Shown here piece by piece: positions 44,230 through 53,866 of a stretch of 64,000 nt of DNA. A program made the translations under genes and the position numbers. The stretch comes from Glacieibacterium sp038210595. GTDB taxonomy: Bacteria > Pseudomonadota > Alphaproteobacteria > Sphingomonadales > Sphingomonadaceae. The number at the start of each line of letters is the position of its first letter. Within the stretch, counting starts at the first letter, position 1. The notes under the pieces are model-generated. The model saw only the letters and a list, made by a program, of their open reading frames with translations. It was not told where the DNA came from and searched no databases. The stretch covers positions 1-64,000 of the forward strand of contig JBBQWN010000012.1 in the NCBI GenBank assembly GCA_038210595.1, given 5' to 3'.

Positions 44230-47200
44230 TCACTTGGCGACGATACGCCGGTCGCCCCGAATGATCAGCAGGTACATCACCGGCGTCACCACCCGGCTCA
44301 GCAGCGTCGAACTGACCAGCCCGCCGATGATCACCCAGGCCAGCGGTCCGTAGAGTCCCGACCCCGACAGCGCGAGCGGCAGCAGGCCCCCGATGGCCGT
44401 CACCGAGGTCAGCAGAACGGGGAGGAACCGTACCTCGCCGGCGCGCTCGATGGCGTCGCGCAGCGCCATGCCGTCGGCGCGCAGCTGCGTCGTGAAGTCG
44501 ACCAGCAGGATCGAGTTCTTGATCTCGATGCCGATCAGCGCGACGAACCCGATGACCGCGGTAAAGCTCAGCGAATTGCCAGTCAGGTACAGCGCGACGA
44601 TCCCGCCGAAGATGCCGAGCGGGATGACGCCCGCCACCACCGCGACCTCGCGGAAGCGGCCGAACTCGACGACCAGCACACCCAGGATGCCGAAGATCGC
44701 AAAGGCGATGACCGGCCCCAGCCCGCCGAAGCTCTTGGTCGCCTGCTCGGCCTCGCCACCGACCACGAAGCGGTAGCCGGATGGCAGCTTGATCCGGTCG
44801 AGCGCCGCGAACACCGCGGCGTTGACCTTGGCGGTCAGGAAGCCCGGCTGGATGTCGGACGAGATCGCGACCTGGCGCGACTGATACTCACGCTCGATCC
44901 GCGGCGGCGCGCTGTCGAGCCGCGGTGTGGCGATCTGCGCCAGCGGCACCGCACCGCCGTTGGTGGAAGGGACATAGATCTGCTTCAACACCGAGACCGG
45001 CTGGATGTCGCCGAGCGGCAGCCGCACGACGACGTTGTAGCTGTCGCCCTCGGCGTCGCGAAACCGCCCGGCCGGCTCGCCGACCAGTGCCAGCCGCACC
45101 GTGCGCCGGATGACGCCGGGCGCGATGCCCAGCAAGGCCGCCTTGTCGGCATCGACCCCCAGGTCGAGGCGCGGCCGGTCGACGGCGATCGGGTTGATGA
45201 TGTCGCGGGTGCCCGGCACGGCCCGCATCGCCGCCTCGACCTTGACCGACAGCGTCTTCAGCACCGCCAGGTCGGGACCGCGCAGCTTGGCGACAATTGC
45301 CGCATCGACCGGCGGGCCGTTCTGGAACAGTTTGACGGTGATCTGCGCGTCGGGATTCGCGTCGAAGCGCCGCCGCAGCCGCTCGATCATGGCGGGACTC
45401 GCGTCCGGATCCCAGCGGTCCATGACCGCGACAATGCCGCCGATACTGGTCCGCTGATCGAGGTCGCGCTGGTTGTAATAGATTTTCGGATTGGTGCGGC
45501 CGACGTTCGACATGATCGTCTTGACCGCCGGCTCGCGCCGCAGTTCGCGTTCGACATAGCGCGCGGCACGGTCTGTCTGGCCAACCGCGGCGCCTTCGGG
45601 CGCGCGGATATCGACGAGGAAATACGGTGTCTCGGCGGCCGGAAACAGGCTGGTGCCGATCAGCGGCACCAGTGCGAATGAGGCAACACACAGGATCAGC
45701 GCCGCGATCAGCGCGCGCCAGGGTCGGGCCAGCGACCAGTGCAGCACCGGCGCATAGAAGCGGTGGATGCCGCCCTGAATGACCTGCAGCGCGCGGTTGC
45801 CATGTTCGGTCTCGGTGCGCGGCAGGATGCGGCTGGCGAGAAACGGCACGATAGTCAGCGACACCAGCAGCGACCCCGCGACAGTGCCGAACACCGCCAC
45901 CGGCAGCGAGCGGATGAACTTGCCCGACCCTTCCGGCAGGAACGCCAGCGGCAGGAAGGCGAGCAGAAGAACGGCGGTGCAGCCGAGCACCGCCACCGCG
46001 ATCTGGCGGGTGCCGTTGATCGCCGCGGTCTCGCGGTCCTCCCCCTCGCGCAGCCGCCGCGCGATGTTCTCGACGACCACGATCGAATCGTCGACCAATA
46101 GCCCGAGTGCGATGATGAAGCCGCTGATCGACAGCTGGTTGAGGGTGAAGCCCGAGAACGCCAGCACCGCGCAGCCGATCGCGAGGCTTAGCGGGACCGC
46201 CACCATGACCACGACGCTGGCGCGCAGGCCGAGCGGCAGCAGCGTCAGCAGCACCAGCGCCAGCGCGATGCCGAAGTCGCGGGTCAGCGCCGCCAGCTTG
46301 GTCGAGATGTCGCGCGACTGGTCGAAACCCGTCTCCAGCCGGACATCGGGCGGCAGCTGGGTCCGGAACGCCTCCGCCGTCGCCAGCGCCGCGCGCTGCA
46401 CGTCGAGGACGTTCAGATTGTCCTTCTGGGTCAGCGTCACGAAGATCGCGCGCTTGCCGTTGAAGCGGGTGATGTAGGGCTGCTCCTCATAGCCCCAGCC
46501 GACGGCGGCAACGTCGCGAACCCGGATAACGCGGCCGGCATCGGCGCGGACCGGCTGTGCGGCGACTTCGGCGACCGAACGAAAAGCACCGCCGGCCTCG
46601 ACATTATAGCGTGCGTCGCCGGACTGGACCGCGCCCGGCGGAAGGTCGGCGCCACCGTTTCTGAGCGCGTCTGTGACTGCCGCCACCGGCAGCCCGAGCT
46701 GCGCCAGCCGCCCCGGATCGACCGCAACCCGCAGCTCCGGCACCGGAATGCCCCAAACCTTGGTCTGGCGGACCCCCCCGACCTGGTTCAGCCGCTCGCG
46801 CAGGTCCTTGGCGATTTTCTCCAGCCGCCGGTATGAGGCGGTGTCGCTGATCAGCGCGAACTGCAGCACCGCGGCTTCCGTGGTGCGGAACTTCTTGAAC
46901 TCGATGCGGGTCACCGACGATGGCAGCTGCGTGCGGATAGCGTTCACCTCGCGCACAACGTCGTCGTAGTGCTTGTCGGGATCGCTCTCCCAGCTGAACT
47001 CGGCCCCGATGATCGCGGTACTGTCTGTGGAGCTTGACGACACGAACTTGAGATCGTCGAGACCCTGCAGCACGTCCTCAATCGGCTTGGCGACGGTCTG
47101 TTCCATGTCGGTGGGGTCGGCCCCCGGCTGGGTGACGACGACCACGACATTGGGGCCGGTGAAGTGCGGATCGACCGAGCGCGGGATGCCGAGAAACGCG

Positions 47201-47280
47201 CCAACGCCGATCGCGGTCAGCAGGGCGAACATTACCAGCGTGATCTGCCAACGCCGAACGGCGAAATCGATGGCGTTCAC
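44230..47280 (-). CDS. RND efflux transporter permease subunit
   Basis: A 1016-residue AcrB-like proton-driven pump with 12 helices and two large periplasmic loops. The proton-relay pair is in LLVDDSIVVVENIARRL (TM4). PGADPTDMEQTVAKPIEDVL is a typical porter-domain segment. The sequence looks closer to the group of RND pumps with an unspecified organic substrate than to metal (CusA) pumps, because no Met-rich metal path is visible. ATG 47280 overlaps the adaptor stop by four bases. No outer-membrane factor gene is adjacent. Confidence 0.94.
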   Translation of the reverse strand: MNAIDFAVRRWQITLVMFALLTAIGVGAFLGIPRSVDPHFTGPNVVVVVTQPGADPTDMEQTVAKPIEDVLQGLDDLKFVSSSSTDSTAIIGAEFSWESDPDKHYDDVVREVNAIRTQLPSSVTRIEFKKFRTTEAAVLQFALISDTASYRRLEKIAKDLRERLNQVGGVRQTKVWGIPVPELRVAVDPGRLAQLGLPVAAVTDALRNGGADLPPGAVQSGDARYNVEAGGAFRSVAEVAAQPVRADAGRVIRVRDVAAVGWGYEEQPYITRFNGKRAIFVTLTQKDNLNVLDVQRAALATAEAFRTQLPPDVRLETGFDQSRDISTKLAALTRDFGIALALVLLTLLPLGLRASVVVMVAVPLSLAIGCAVLAFSGFTLNQLSISGFIIALGLLVDDSIVVVENIARRLREGEDRETAAINGTRQIAVAVLGCTAVLLLAFLPLAFLPEGSGKFIRSLPVAVFGTVAGSLLVSLTIVPFLASRILPRTETEHGNRALQVIQGGIHRFYAPVLHWSLARPWRALIAALILCVASFALVPLIGTSLFPAAETPYFLVDIRAPEGAAVGQTDRAARYVERELRREPAVKTIMSNVGRTNPKIYYNQRDLDQRTSIGGIVAVMDRWDPDASPAMIERLRRRFDANPDAQITVKLFQNGPPVDAAIVAKLRGPDLAVLKTLSVKVEAAMRAVPGTRDIINPIAVDRPRLDLGVDADKAALLGIAPGVIRRTVRLALVGEPAGRFRDAEGDSYNVVVRLPLGDIQPVSVLKQIYVPSTNGGAVPLAQIATPRLDSAPPRIEREYQSRQVAISSDIQPGFLTAKVNAAVFAALDRIKLPSGYRFVVGGEAEQATKSFGGLGPVIAFAIFGILGVLVVEFGRFREVAVVAGVIPLGIFGGIVALYLTGNSLSFTAVIGFVALIGIEIKNSILLVDFTTQLRADGMALRDAIERAGEVRFLPVLLTSVTAIGGLLPLALSGSGLYGPLAWVIIGGLVSSTLLSRVVTPVMYLLIIRGDRRIVAK

Positions 47281-48308
47281 GGGATGACCGCGACCTGCAT
47301 GCCGTCGCGCAGCCGGTCGACCCCCGAGCGCGCCACCCGCTCGCCCGCCTGCAGCCCCGAGACGATGGTAACGCTGCGGTCGTCGAGCGGCCCGAGCTGG
47401 ACCAGCCGGGTCGCCACCGTGCCGCTGCCCGGACGATAGACATAGACGAAGCCTTCGTCGGCGCGGGCGGCGAACACCGCACTGGCCGGGATCGCCACCG
47501 GGCCGGCAACCGTCGCTGCACCCGCCAGTTTCGCCGTGCCGATCAAGCCGGAGCGAAGGCCAGGCAGGCTGGGCAGCCGCAGTTCGACCTGAAAGGTGCC
47601 GGTGCGGTCGTCGCCGCGCGCCGCGATCTCGCCGACCGTTGCCTGGATCGGCGCGGGCGACAACGCCGGCAGCGTGACCGCGGCGCGCTGCCCCAGCCGG
47701 ATGCCGCCGAGATCGCTGTCGCTGACCGGCAGGCGCAGCACGTACCCGCTGTTCAGTTCGCCGATGGTCAGCACCGGCGTCCCCGCAGCGACGATCTGGC
47801 CGGGCTCGGCGGCCCGGCGCAGGATGATGCCGGCGGTCGGCGCGACGATGCGACCGAGGCGCTCATCGAAACCGGCCTGGGTGACCCGGGCGCGCGCCGC
47901 CGCGGCGGCGGCATCCGCGCTTTCCATGCGTGTCCGCGTCACCCAGCCCTTGGCCAGCAGGGACGCCATGCGCTTGCGGTCGGCATCGGTCCGCACCGCC
48001 TCGGCACGCGCCGAAGCCATCGCCGCATCGAGCCCGGTCGGATCGAGCCGGGCCAGCAGTTGCCCGACGCCGACCCGCTGGCCCTCGAGCACGGTGATCG
48101 ATTGAATTCGGCCGGCCGTGGAAAACCCCAGCGCGGTTTCGCGCTTGAGGCGGACGGTCCCAGTGACAGCGAGCGTCGCGCTCCCACTGGCAGAGCCGGC
48201 CGTGGCCAGGGCTACGGCGACGCGCTCGACCGCTGGAGCCGGCGGCGGCGCGTCCTTGCCGCAGCTGGCCAGGGCCAGTGCCGCCCCTGCAATCGCCCCC
48301 GCGCGCAT
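47277..48308 (-). CDS. RND periplasmic adaptor (membrane fusion protein)
   Basis: A 343-residue adaptor linking the pump to an outer-membrane channel. A lipoprotein-like N-terminus (AGAALALASCGKD, Cys about residue 15) suggests lipid anchoring in the inner membrane. A barrel-sandwich hybrid split by a helical hairpin follows (ITVLEGQRVGVGQLLARLDP; GRIVAPTAGIILRRAAEPGQ), then beta-barrel and membrane-proximal domains. Overlaps the pump gene by four bases, so they form an operon. Confidence 0.92.
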   Translation of the reverse strand: MRAGAIAGAALALASCGKDAPPPAPAVERVAVALATAGSASGSATLAVTGTVRLKRETALGFSTAGRIQSITVLEGQRVGVGQLLARLDPTGLDAAMASARAEAVRTDADRKRMASLLAKGWVTRTRMESADAAAAAARARVTQAGFDERLGRIVAPTAGIILRRAAEPGQIVAAGTPVLTIGELNSGYVLRLPVSDSDLGGIRLGQRAAVTLPALSPAPIQATVGEIAARGDDRTGTFQVELRLPSLPGLRSGLIGTAKLAGAATVAGPVAIPASAVFAARADEGFVYVYRPGSGTVATRLVQLGPLDDRSVTIVSGLQAGERVARSGVDRLRDGMQVAVIP

Positions 48309-48322
48309 CCGCCCCCCAAGAT

Positions 48323-48337
48323 TTGATTATGACTCAA
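48323..48337. promoter_or_regulatory. Palindrome in the RND operon leader (possible repressor operator)
   Basis: TTGA-TTATGAC-TCAA, an inverted repeat with a 7-base centre, lies 15 bases upstream of the adaptor start and overlaps a leftward CATAAT -10-like box. TetR-type repressors of efflux pumps often bind such short dyads, but no intact regulator gene is adjacent. Confidence 0.35.
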
Positions 48338-48384
48338 CTTTAGGAGGCGCTTTGGCCCAGCGCAAGCGTGACATCCAAGCGCGG

Positions 48385-50781
48385 CTAGAAGCGCAGGTCC
48401 GCGCCGGCCCGGACGGCCCGGGGACGGAGCGGCGTGATCTGGTCGCCCGCCGCGGCACCGAAGGGATTGCCGAAGGCGAAGCGGTTGCCGCGCGTGTCGA
48501 GCAGGTTGGTCAGGTCGACGGTGATGCCGAAGCGTCCGAGCGCGAGGCGCATCCCGAAACTCGTATCGACATAGTCGCCCTGCCGCTGGTCGAAGGGGGG
48601 TGCGATGCCGAGCCGGGAGCGGCCGACGTAGCGCACCGACGTCATGACATCGAGCCCCGCCGCGGCCGAAAGGTCGAGGTGATAGGTGGCCGCGAGACGG
48701 GCCCCGGCATGCGCGATGTTCGGGAGTTCGCGCTCGCGAGCGGCCGGAAAAGCGGCTGCGGGCCGGTCTAGCGAGGAACTGTTGACGAACGTCGAGGCGT
48801 CGAAAAGCCACGCGGTCGCGGGCCGCCACGTCAGCCGCGCCTCCAGGCCGAAAATCTGCCCGTCGCCGATGTTGGCGGTGAATGGCAGGCCCGAGGCGTC
48901 GATCAGGTCGCTCTGGATCGACGTCCAGCGCGCCCGGGACAGTGAGATGTCGAACGACAGCGGGTCGCGGACGCCGCCAATGCGGAGCCCAGCCTCGATG
49001 GCCCCCAGCCGGTCGGTCTCGAAGCGCTTGGTGGCGGGGGGGACCGTGTCCGAGGCGACCGACAGGCCGCCGGCGCGCGCGCCCTCCTGATAGCGGACAT
49101 AGGCGATCAGCCGGGGCCGCGGCGACCATGCCAGCGCCAGCAGCGGCGTCGCGCTGACGTTGCGCCGCGACGGCTCAAGGTTCTCGGCGAGCGTCACGCC
49201 GAGCGGCTCGCCGCTTTCGGACGAATAGGTCAGCCGGCCGCCAACGGTCGCCGTCAGCCGCGGGGTGAACGGCACCGAAATCTGGCCGAACACGGCGACC
49301 TCGTCGGCCTTGTTGCTGACGCCGAGCGCCGGCAGGACGGCAGTGTCGAGCGAGAAATCGCGCCGCAGCCGGTTGATATTGTGGGTTAGGGCGACACCGC
49401 CGACCCAGCTGCGGTCGTGGGCATCGACGCCGGCGATGCGGGTTTCATGGCTCAGCAGGTCGATCGCCACATCCTCCCGGAAGCGCAGCGGCACGCTCGT
49501 CCCGACAAAGCCGGTCGCGTCATAGGTCGACGCCAGCTCGTGGTGCACGAAGCTGGTCGTCGAGATCAGGTCGACATGGCCCAGCCGCGCGGCCGCGGTC
49601 GCGTAGACCAGGCGGTAGTCATTATCGAACGGCTGAGCGAAGTGGCTGGCGCGCGTCAGCGGCCCCAGGCCGCGCTGGGCATATTGGCCGTCGCGTACGG
49701 CAATGTCCTGCGCGACGCCGCCGACATCGAGCGTAACAGCATCGCCCGGAGTATAACGCAGCGCGACGCGGACTCCGGTGGTCGTCGCCCGGTTGACGTC
49801 GTCGCGCGCCTGCCCGATGTCGCGGATATAGCCGGGGTCGAGTGCGCGGTAGCCGACGACCCGCAGCGCCAGCCTATCGGTCCGCAGCGGCAGGTTGATC
49901 ACCGCTGCGACGTCGCCGCCGACTCCGCCGTGCGCGACCGTCAGGGCACCGGCCTCGACGCTGCCGCTGACCAGGCTGGTGTCCGGCGCATTCGGGATCA
50001 GGCGGACGATGCCGCCCAGCGAACCGGTGCCGTACAGCGTGCCTTGCGGCCCCTCCAGCACCTCGGCGCGATCGACATCGTACAGGCTGAGGTTCGGATC
50101 AGGAGCATTATAGGTCAGCCGCACCTCGCCCAGATACTGGCCGACGGTTGCCTGCGACGGGCCGTTAAAGCTGCTGTCCGCCGCGCCCCGGATGAACAGC
50201 TTGTTGCGGCCCGGACCGAGGTTGGTCGACGCCAGCGTGGCAACGCGGGCGACCAAGCCGTCGGAGCCGCGCGCCGCCTCCGCCGCCCCGATCGCGCCGA
50301 GGTCGGCGACCTGTACCGCGCCGGGGTAGCTGCCGAGGCGCGCGCGCTGCTTGCTCGCGGTGATGACGATATCGTTGTCCGATGCCGCCGGGGCTGGCGG
50401 CAGGCGCGGGGGGACGGCGCGGCGCCGCGGGATCAGCGCTGGCGGTGGCGACACGCCGACCCGGATGGTCGCGTCGTCGCTATAGGCCGCCGTCGCACCC
50501 GTACCGGCGAGCAGCCGCGCCAGCGCCGAGCGGATGGTCAGCCGTCCGCTGACGCCGCGGGTCGGGCGTCCGGCCAGCCCCGGATCGGTGATGCCGACAC
50601 TGACCCCGGCCTGCCGCCCGAACGCGATCAACGCCGATCCCAGCGGGCCGCCCGGCACGACGAAGTCATGGCGGGCGGCACCCCCGGCCGCCGCCGGAGC
50701 GGCGGTGACCAACAATCCGACGGTCAGCAAGAGCCTAGTTGGCGCCGCGACCACGCGCCTGGAGCCGCCAGCCGTCGCCAT
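48385..50781 (-). CDS. TonB-dependent receptor with N-terminal STN signalling domain
   Basis: A ~798-residue outer-membrane receptor. A signal peptide (LLLTVGLLVTAAPAAA) is followed by an STN domain (DFVVPGGPLGSALIAFGRQAGVSV, residues ~35-110), the motif DIVITASKQ, a plug (NKLFIRGAADSSF, then GPQGTLYGTGSLGGIVRL) and a 22-strand barrel ending in aromatic DLRF. The STN domain signals ligand occupancy to FecR. Ligand unknown. The start is uncertain: ATG 50781 overlaps fecR by 47 bases, and GTG 50754 would overlap by 20. Immediately downstream of fecR. Confidence 0.93.
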   Translation of the reverse strand: MATAGGSRRVVAAPTRLLLTVGLLVTAAPAAAGGAARHDFVVPGGPLGSALIAFGRQAGVSVGITDPGLAGRPTRGVSGRLTIRSALARLLAGTGATAAYSDDATIRVGVSPPPALIPRRRAVPPRLPPAPAASDNDIVITASKQRARLGSYPGAVQVADLGAIGAAEAARGSDGLVARVATLASTNLGPGRNKLFIRGAADSSFNGPSQATVGQYLGEVRLTYNAPDPNLSLYDVDRAEVLEGPQGTLYGTGSLGGIVRLIPNAPDTSLVSGSVEAGALTVAHGGVGGDVAAVINLPLRTDRLALRVVGYRALDPGYIRDIGQARDDVNRATTTGVRVALRYTPGDAVTLDVGGVAQDIAVRDGQYAQRGLGPLTRASHFAQPFDNDYRLVYATAAARLGHVDLISTTSFVHHELASTYDATGFVGTSVPLRFREDVAIDLLSHETRIAGVDAHDRSWVGGVALTHNINRLRRDFSLDTAVLPALGVSNKADEVAVFGQISVPFTPRLTATVGGRLTYSSESGEPLGVTLAENLEPSRRNVSATPLLALAWSPRPRLIAYVRYQEGARAGGLSVASDTVPPATKRFETDRLGAIEAGLRIGGVRDPLSFDISLSRARWTSIQSDLIDASGLPFTANIGDGQIFGLEARLTWRPATAWLFDASTFVNSSSLDRPAAAFPAARERELPNIAHAGARLAATYHLDLSAAAGLDVMTSVRYVGRSRLGIAPPFDQRQGDYVDTSFGMRLALGRFGITVDLTNLLDTRGNRFAFGNPFGAAAGDQITPLRPRAVRAGADLRF

Positions 50782-51676
50782 CGGGCCGCGCGGCGACACC
50801 GGCGAGCACGGCAAAGCGGGCAAGGGTCGGGGCCGGCGGGCCCACGATGATCGTTCCACTGAAGCTCCGCCCGGCGATGTCTGGATCGACACTAACCGGC
50901 GTGCCGAGATTTCGCGACAGCGTTACAGCGACGCTACGCAGGGGGGCATCGCTGAAGTCGAGCCGCCCCTGCCGGGTGGCACCGGCGGCGGCGTGGCTCC
51001 GGACCACCGGCCCGCCGGCCGTACGGCTGATGCTGTCGCCCGCCAGGAGCAGCACGTTCTCGGCATCGGGATTGTAGCGGACGGACCCTTCGGCAACCGC
51101 GACGCGCAGGTTGCCTTCCCCGCGCGTGACGGTAAACACCGTGCCGACGTCGACGATCCGGTCGTCACCGACCATGACGACGAACGGCACAGCAGCGTCG
51201 TGGCGCACCTTGAACACCGCCTCGCCGCGACGGAGTTCCGCCCGGCGTCCAGCCGACCGGTCGAGAATCAGCTGGCTATTCCCGCCCACGGTAACGGCGC
51301 TCCCATCGGCCAGGGTCACCAGCCGTTGCTCGCCCGGTGCGGTGACGACATCGAGCGCCGTCGCGGCGCGGAACCCCGGCACGGCGACGATCAGCGCGAT
51401 CGCGGCGGCAGCGGCGATCCCGGCACCGGCCGGCAGCCACCAGCGCCGGCGCGGCTGCGGATCGTCGTCGTTCGCGGCAGCCAGCATCGGCTGGCGGTCG
51501 TCGGCAAACTCGACATCCTGGTCCGCCAGCGCGACGCGGTCATACGCGGTCGCGTTGCCGGGGGCGGCCTCCAGCCATGCCGTAAATGCTTCCCAGTCCG
51601 CGGCGGACCCGTCGCGCAGCCGCAACCGCCAGCCGATGGCCGTGGCTTCAACCTCGTGTTCGCCCTCAGGCCGCAT
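50735..51676 (-). CDS. FecR-family anti-sigma/sigma regulator
   Basis: A 313-residue inner-membrane regulator. The N-terminal cytoplasmic part has the DUF4880 pattern (EATAIGWRLRLRDGSAADWEAFTAWL), then one transmembrane helix (GIAAAAAIALIVAV), then the periplasmic FecR domain (LVTLADGSAVTVGGNSQLIL; RGEAVFKVRHD) and a C-terminal STN-like part. It transmits the receptor signal to the adjacent ECF sigma factor. ATG 51676 overlaps the sigma gene by 11 bases. Confidence 0.92.
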   Translation of the reverse strand: MRPEGEHEVEATAIGWRLRLRDGSAADWEAFTAWLEAAPGNATAYDRVALADQDVEFADDRQPMLAAANDDDPQPRRRWWLPAGAGIAAAAAIALIVAVPGFRAATALDVVTAPGEQRLVTLADGSAVTVGGNSQLILDRSAGRRAELRRGEAVFKVRHDAAVPFVVMVGDDRIVDVGTVFTVTRGEGNLRVAVAEGSVRYNPDAENVLLLAGDSISRTAGGPVVRSHAAAGATRQGRLDFSDAPLRSVAVTLSRNLGTPVSVDPDIAGRSFSGTIIVGPPAPTLARFAVLAGVAARPDGDGWRLQARGRGAN

Positions 51677-52232
51677 CGGACTCGCCTCCGGGACTATGAC
51701 CGCGCGGATGCGTGAAATCCGCATCAATCCGACGCCGGGCGTCGACGACCGTGGCATAGGCGCGCTGCAGGTGCTTCTCGACCGCGCTCAGGCTGATGCC
51801 CAGCGCGCCCGCGATGTCGCGCTGCGGCTCGCCGAGCAGGCGGAAGCGCCGGAAGATGTCGGCCGTCCGGTCGGGCAGCGCGGCCAGCGCGTCCGCCACC
51901 GCGGTCAGCCGCTCGCGGTCAATCAACAGCGTCTCGATCGATGGCTGCGGATCGATACCGGGGCCGATGGGCGCGGCCAACCCACCCCAGCGCGTTTCGC
52001 GGTTGAGCCGCCGCAACGCCGAACGCCGTCGATCGAGCACCAGATTGTCGGCCGCACGGTAGAGATAGGCGCGCGGATCGGCGATTCCCTCTAGGCGCAT
52101 CCCGTCGAGCTTCAGGAACAGATCCTGCACCGCGTCCTGTGCCTCGTCGGTGCCAAGGCCGCGCGCCGCGAGAAAGCGGGTCAGGGCCGGCCGCAACGAC
52201 AGGAACAATTCCTTGGTAGCCTCATCCGTCAT
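51666..52232 (-). CDS. ECF RNA polymerase sigma factor (FecI type)
   Basis: A 188-residue extracytoplasmic-function sigma factor. Region 2 is AQDAVQDLFLKLDGM with DPRAYLYRAADNLVLDRRR; region 4 is LPDRTADIFRRFRLLGEPQRDIAGALGISLSAVEKHL. The C-terminal tail is Gly/Ser-rich. With FecR and the STN receptor it makes a complete cell-surface signalling set, here arranged upstream of an RND pump. Confidence 0.93.
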   Translation of the reverse strand: MTDEATKELFLSLRPALTRFLAARGLGTDEAQDAVQDLFLKLDGMRLEGIADPRAYLYRAADNLVLDRRRSALRRLNRETRWGGLAAPIGPGIDPQPSIETLLIDRERLTAVADALAALPDRTADIFRRFRLLGEPQRDIAGALGISLSAVEKHLQRAYATVVDARRRIDADFTHPRGHSPGGESDAA

Positions 52233-52305
52233 GGACGCGCGTCAACTCCCGGCCGCCTCGCGCTCTTAGGCCGGGGCGGCGGGCATGGAAAGCCGACGTG
52301 CGGGC

Positions 52306-52719
52306 TCAGCCGAGGGCGCGGACCGCCTGTTCGATGGTCGACAGCACCGACCATGCGGCGGCCGCGACCGTGCGGCGGTCATCCGTTCCGACCGGCAGCG
52401 ACATCGTGACGCCGCCGGGTCCCGGGCCGACGAGCAGGTCGAGCGCCTGGACCAGGCCCAGAAACTGCAGCGGCCGGTCGCGCGCGAGCATGGCGGCGTC
52501 GGCGTTGACCATGGCGTGGAGCATGGCGACGATCGCAGGCCGCTCGCCCATGGCCGCGCGCGCGTCGAGCGTGAAGCAGTCTCGGAGTGCGGCTTCGCCG
52601 ATACCGGCCGCGGCTAGGCCGGCCAGGATACGGTCGCGCGCCGCTAGGAGGTCGGCCGGGGTGGCCACGTCAGGCACAGCCACGGCCGCTGGCGCGGACT
52701 GCCGGTCAAGGATCAACAT
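52306..52719 (-). CDS. Small protein of unknown function coupled to the glycosyltransferase
   Basis: A 137-residue, mostly helical, Ala/Leu-rich cytoplasmic protein (or 140 residues from GTG 52728) with no membrane segment and no recognised motif; one Cys in LRDCFTLD. The start overlaps the end of the GT4 gene (ATGTTGATCCTTGA), implying translational coupling and a shared role in the polysaccharide locus. The pattern LLAARDRILAGLAAAGIGE is unfamiliar to me. It could be a regulatory or assembly protein; I assign no function. Confidence 0.6.
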   Translation of the reverse strand: MLILDRQSAPAAVAVPDVATPADLLAARDRILAGLAAAGIGEAALRDCFTLDARAAMGERPAIVAMLHAMVNADAAMLARDRPLQFLGLVQALDLLVGPGPGGVTMSLPVGTDDRRTVAAAAWSVLSTIEQAVRALG

Positions 52720-53866
52720 TGGCTCCACGGATCAACTCGGCTGCGGCTGGTGTGCAGACGCCGCGAACGGGACCGGCCCGCATCACCGCGGCCGCGTGGC
52801 TCGCCACCGCATCGGGAATCGAAAAGCGCCGGGCGACCGCGCGCAACGTCTGCGGCCGCGGCTGGCGCAACCCCGCGTCGATCTGCGCCGCCAGCCGCCG
52901 CGGGTCGGTATCCGCGATCACCGCGCAGCCTTCGGAGGCGAGCAGGCGGCGCGCGCCAGGGAAGCACGCCGTCGCCAGCACCGGGCAGTTCGCCGCCATC
53001 GCCTCCAGCACCGCCGCCGGCATGCCCTCGTAATCGGAGGTCAGGACGAACAGGTCGGCAGCGTGCAGCGCAGGCGTGACGTCGCGGACATGGCCGGGCA
53101 TCGTGACGCGGTGCCGCAGTCCAAGCTGCTCGATGCGGGCGGTCAGCGCGGCCCGTTCCTCGCCCTCGCCGAGGATCACAAGGCGTGCGCCCGGCGTCGT
53201 CACATAGGCGAAGGCATCGATCAGCCGTTCCAGCCGCTTTTGCCGGGCCAGACGCGCAACGACGATGACGGTCTTTGGTCCACTGCGCGCCGCGGCGGCC
53301 GGGGCCAGCATTGCCGGCGTGACATAGGGGTTGGCGACATCCTCGAACAGCGGCGCGAAGGTGGGGAAGGCAGCGGCCATCTCAACGCTCTCCTCGCGGC
53401 TGAGCGTCAGCACGCCCGTCGTCCATGGGAAAATTGCTCGGTAGCCGAGCCGGCGGACCCAGCGCACCAGCCCGCGATGGCGCGAGCTGGCGACGGGGTT
53501 GGTGGTCTTCAGATAGAGGCGGCTGCCCGGGATCGCCGCCAGCCGGAACGCCAACGCGGTGATGACGGCAACGTTGTTGGCGGCGGCGAGCACGATCTCC
53601 GGCCGCTCGCGGCGCAGCGCCCGCACCAGCGCGGGCAGCGCGCGGACCATGTCGAGCGGTCGCCACGCCGACAGCCGCCCGAGAAAGCGCACCGCGACAC
53701 CGGGCCCGGCCTCCGCCAGCACGGCGTCCTCGACCGCGCCGCCGCGCGCCAGCACCACCATCTCGACCTGCAGGCCCAGGTCCGTGAAGCCGCGCGCCAG
53801 ATAGCCCGCGACCTTGCCGCTGCCGCCGCGATCGAAGCTGTGCAGGACCAGCGCGACGCGGGTCAT
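52706..53866 (-). CDS. GT4-family glycosyltransferase
   Basis: A 386-residue GT-B glycosyltransferase: MTRVALVLHSFDRGGSGKVAGYLARGF is the acceptor-side opening (in pieces), and ADLFVLTSDYEGMPAAVLEAMAANCPV the nucleotide-sugar-binding E-x7-E region. VIVVARLARQKRLERLIDAF is the linker typical of GT4. ATG 53866 overlaps the amidotransferase stop by four bases. Donor and acceptor unknown. Likely adds a sugar to the repeat unit or product made by the locus. Confidence 0.92.
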   Translation of the reverse strand: MTRVALVLHSFDRGGSGKVAGYLARGFTDLGLQVEMVVLARGGAVEDAVLAEAGPGVAVRFLGRLSAWRPLDMVRALPALVRALRRERPEIVLAAANNVAVITALAFRLAAIPGSRLYLKTTNPVASSRHRGLVRWVRRLGYRAIFPWTTGVLTLSREESVEMAAAFPTFAPLFEDVANPYVTPAMLAPAAAARSGPKTVIVVARLARQKRLERLIDAFAYVTTPGARLVILGEGEERAALTARIEQLGLRHRVTMPGHVRDVTPALHAADLFVLTSDYEGMPAAVLEAMAANCPVLATACFPGARRLLASEGCAVIADTDPRRLAAQIDAGLRQPRPQTLRAVARRFSIPDAVASHAAAVMRAGPVRGVCTPAAAELIRGANVDP

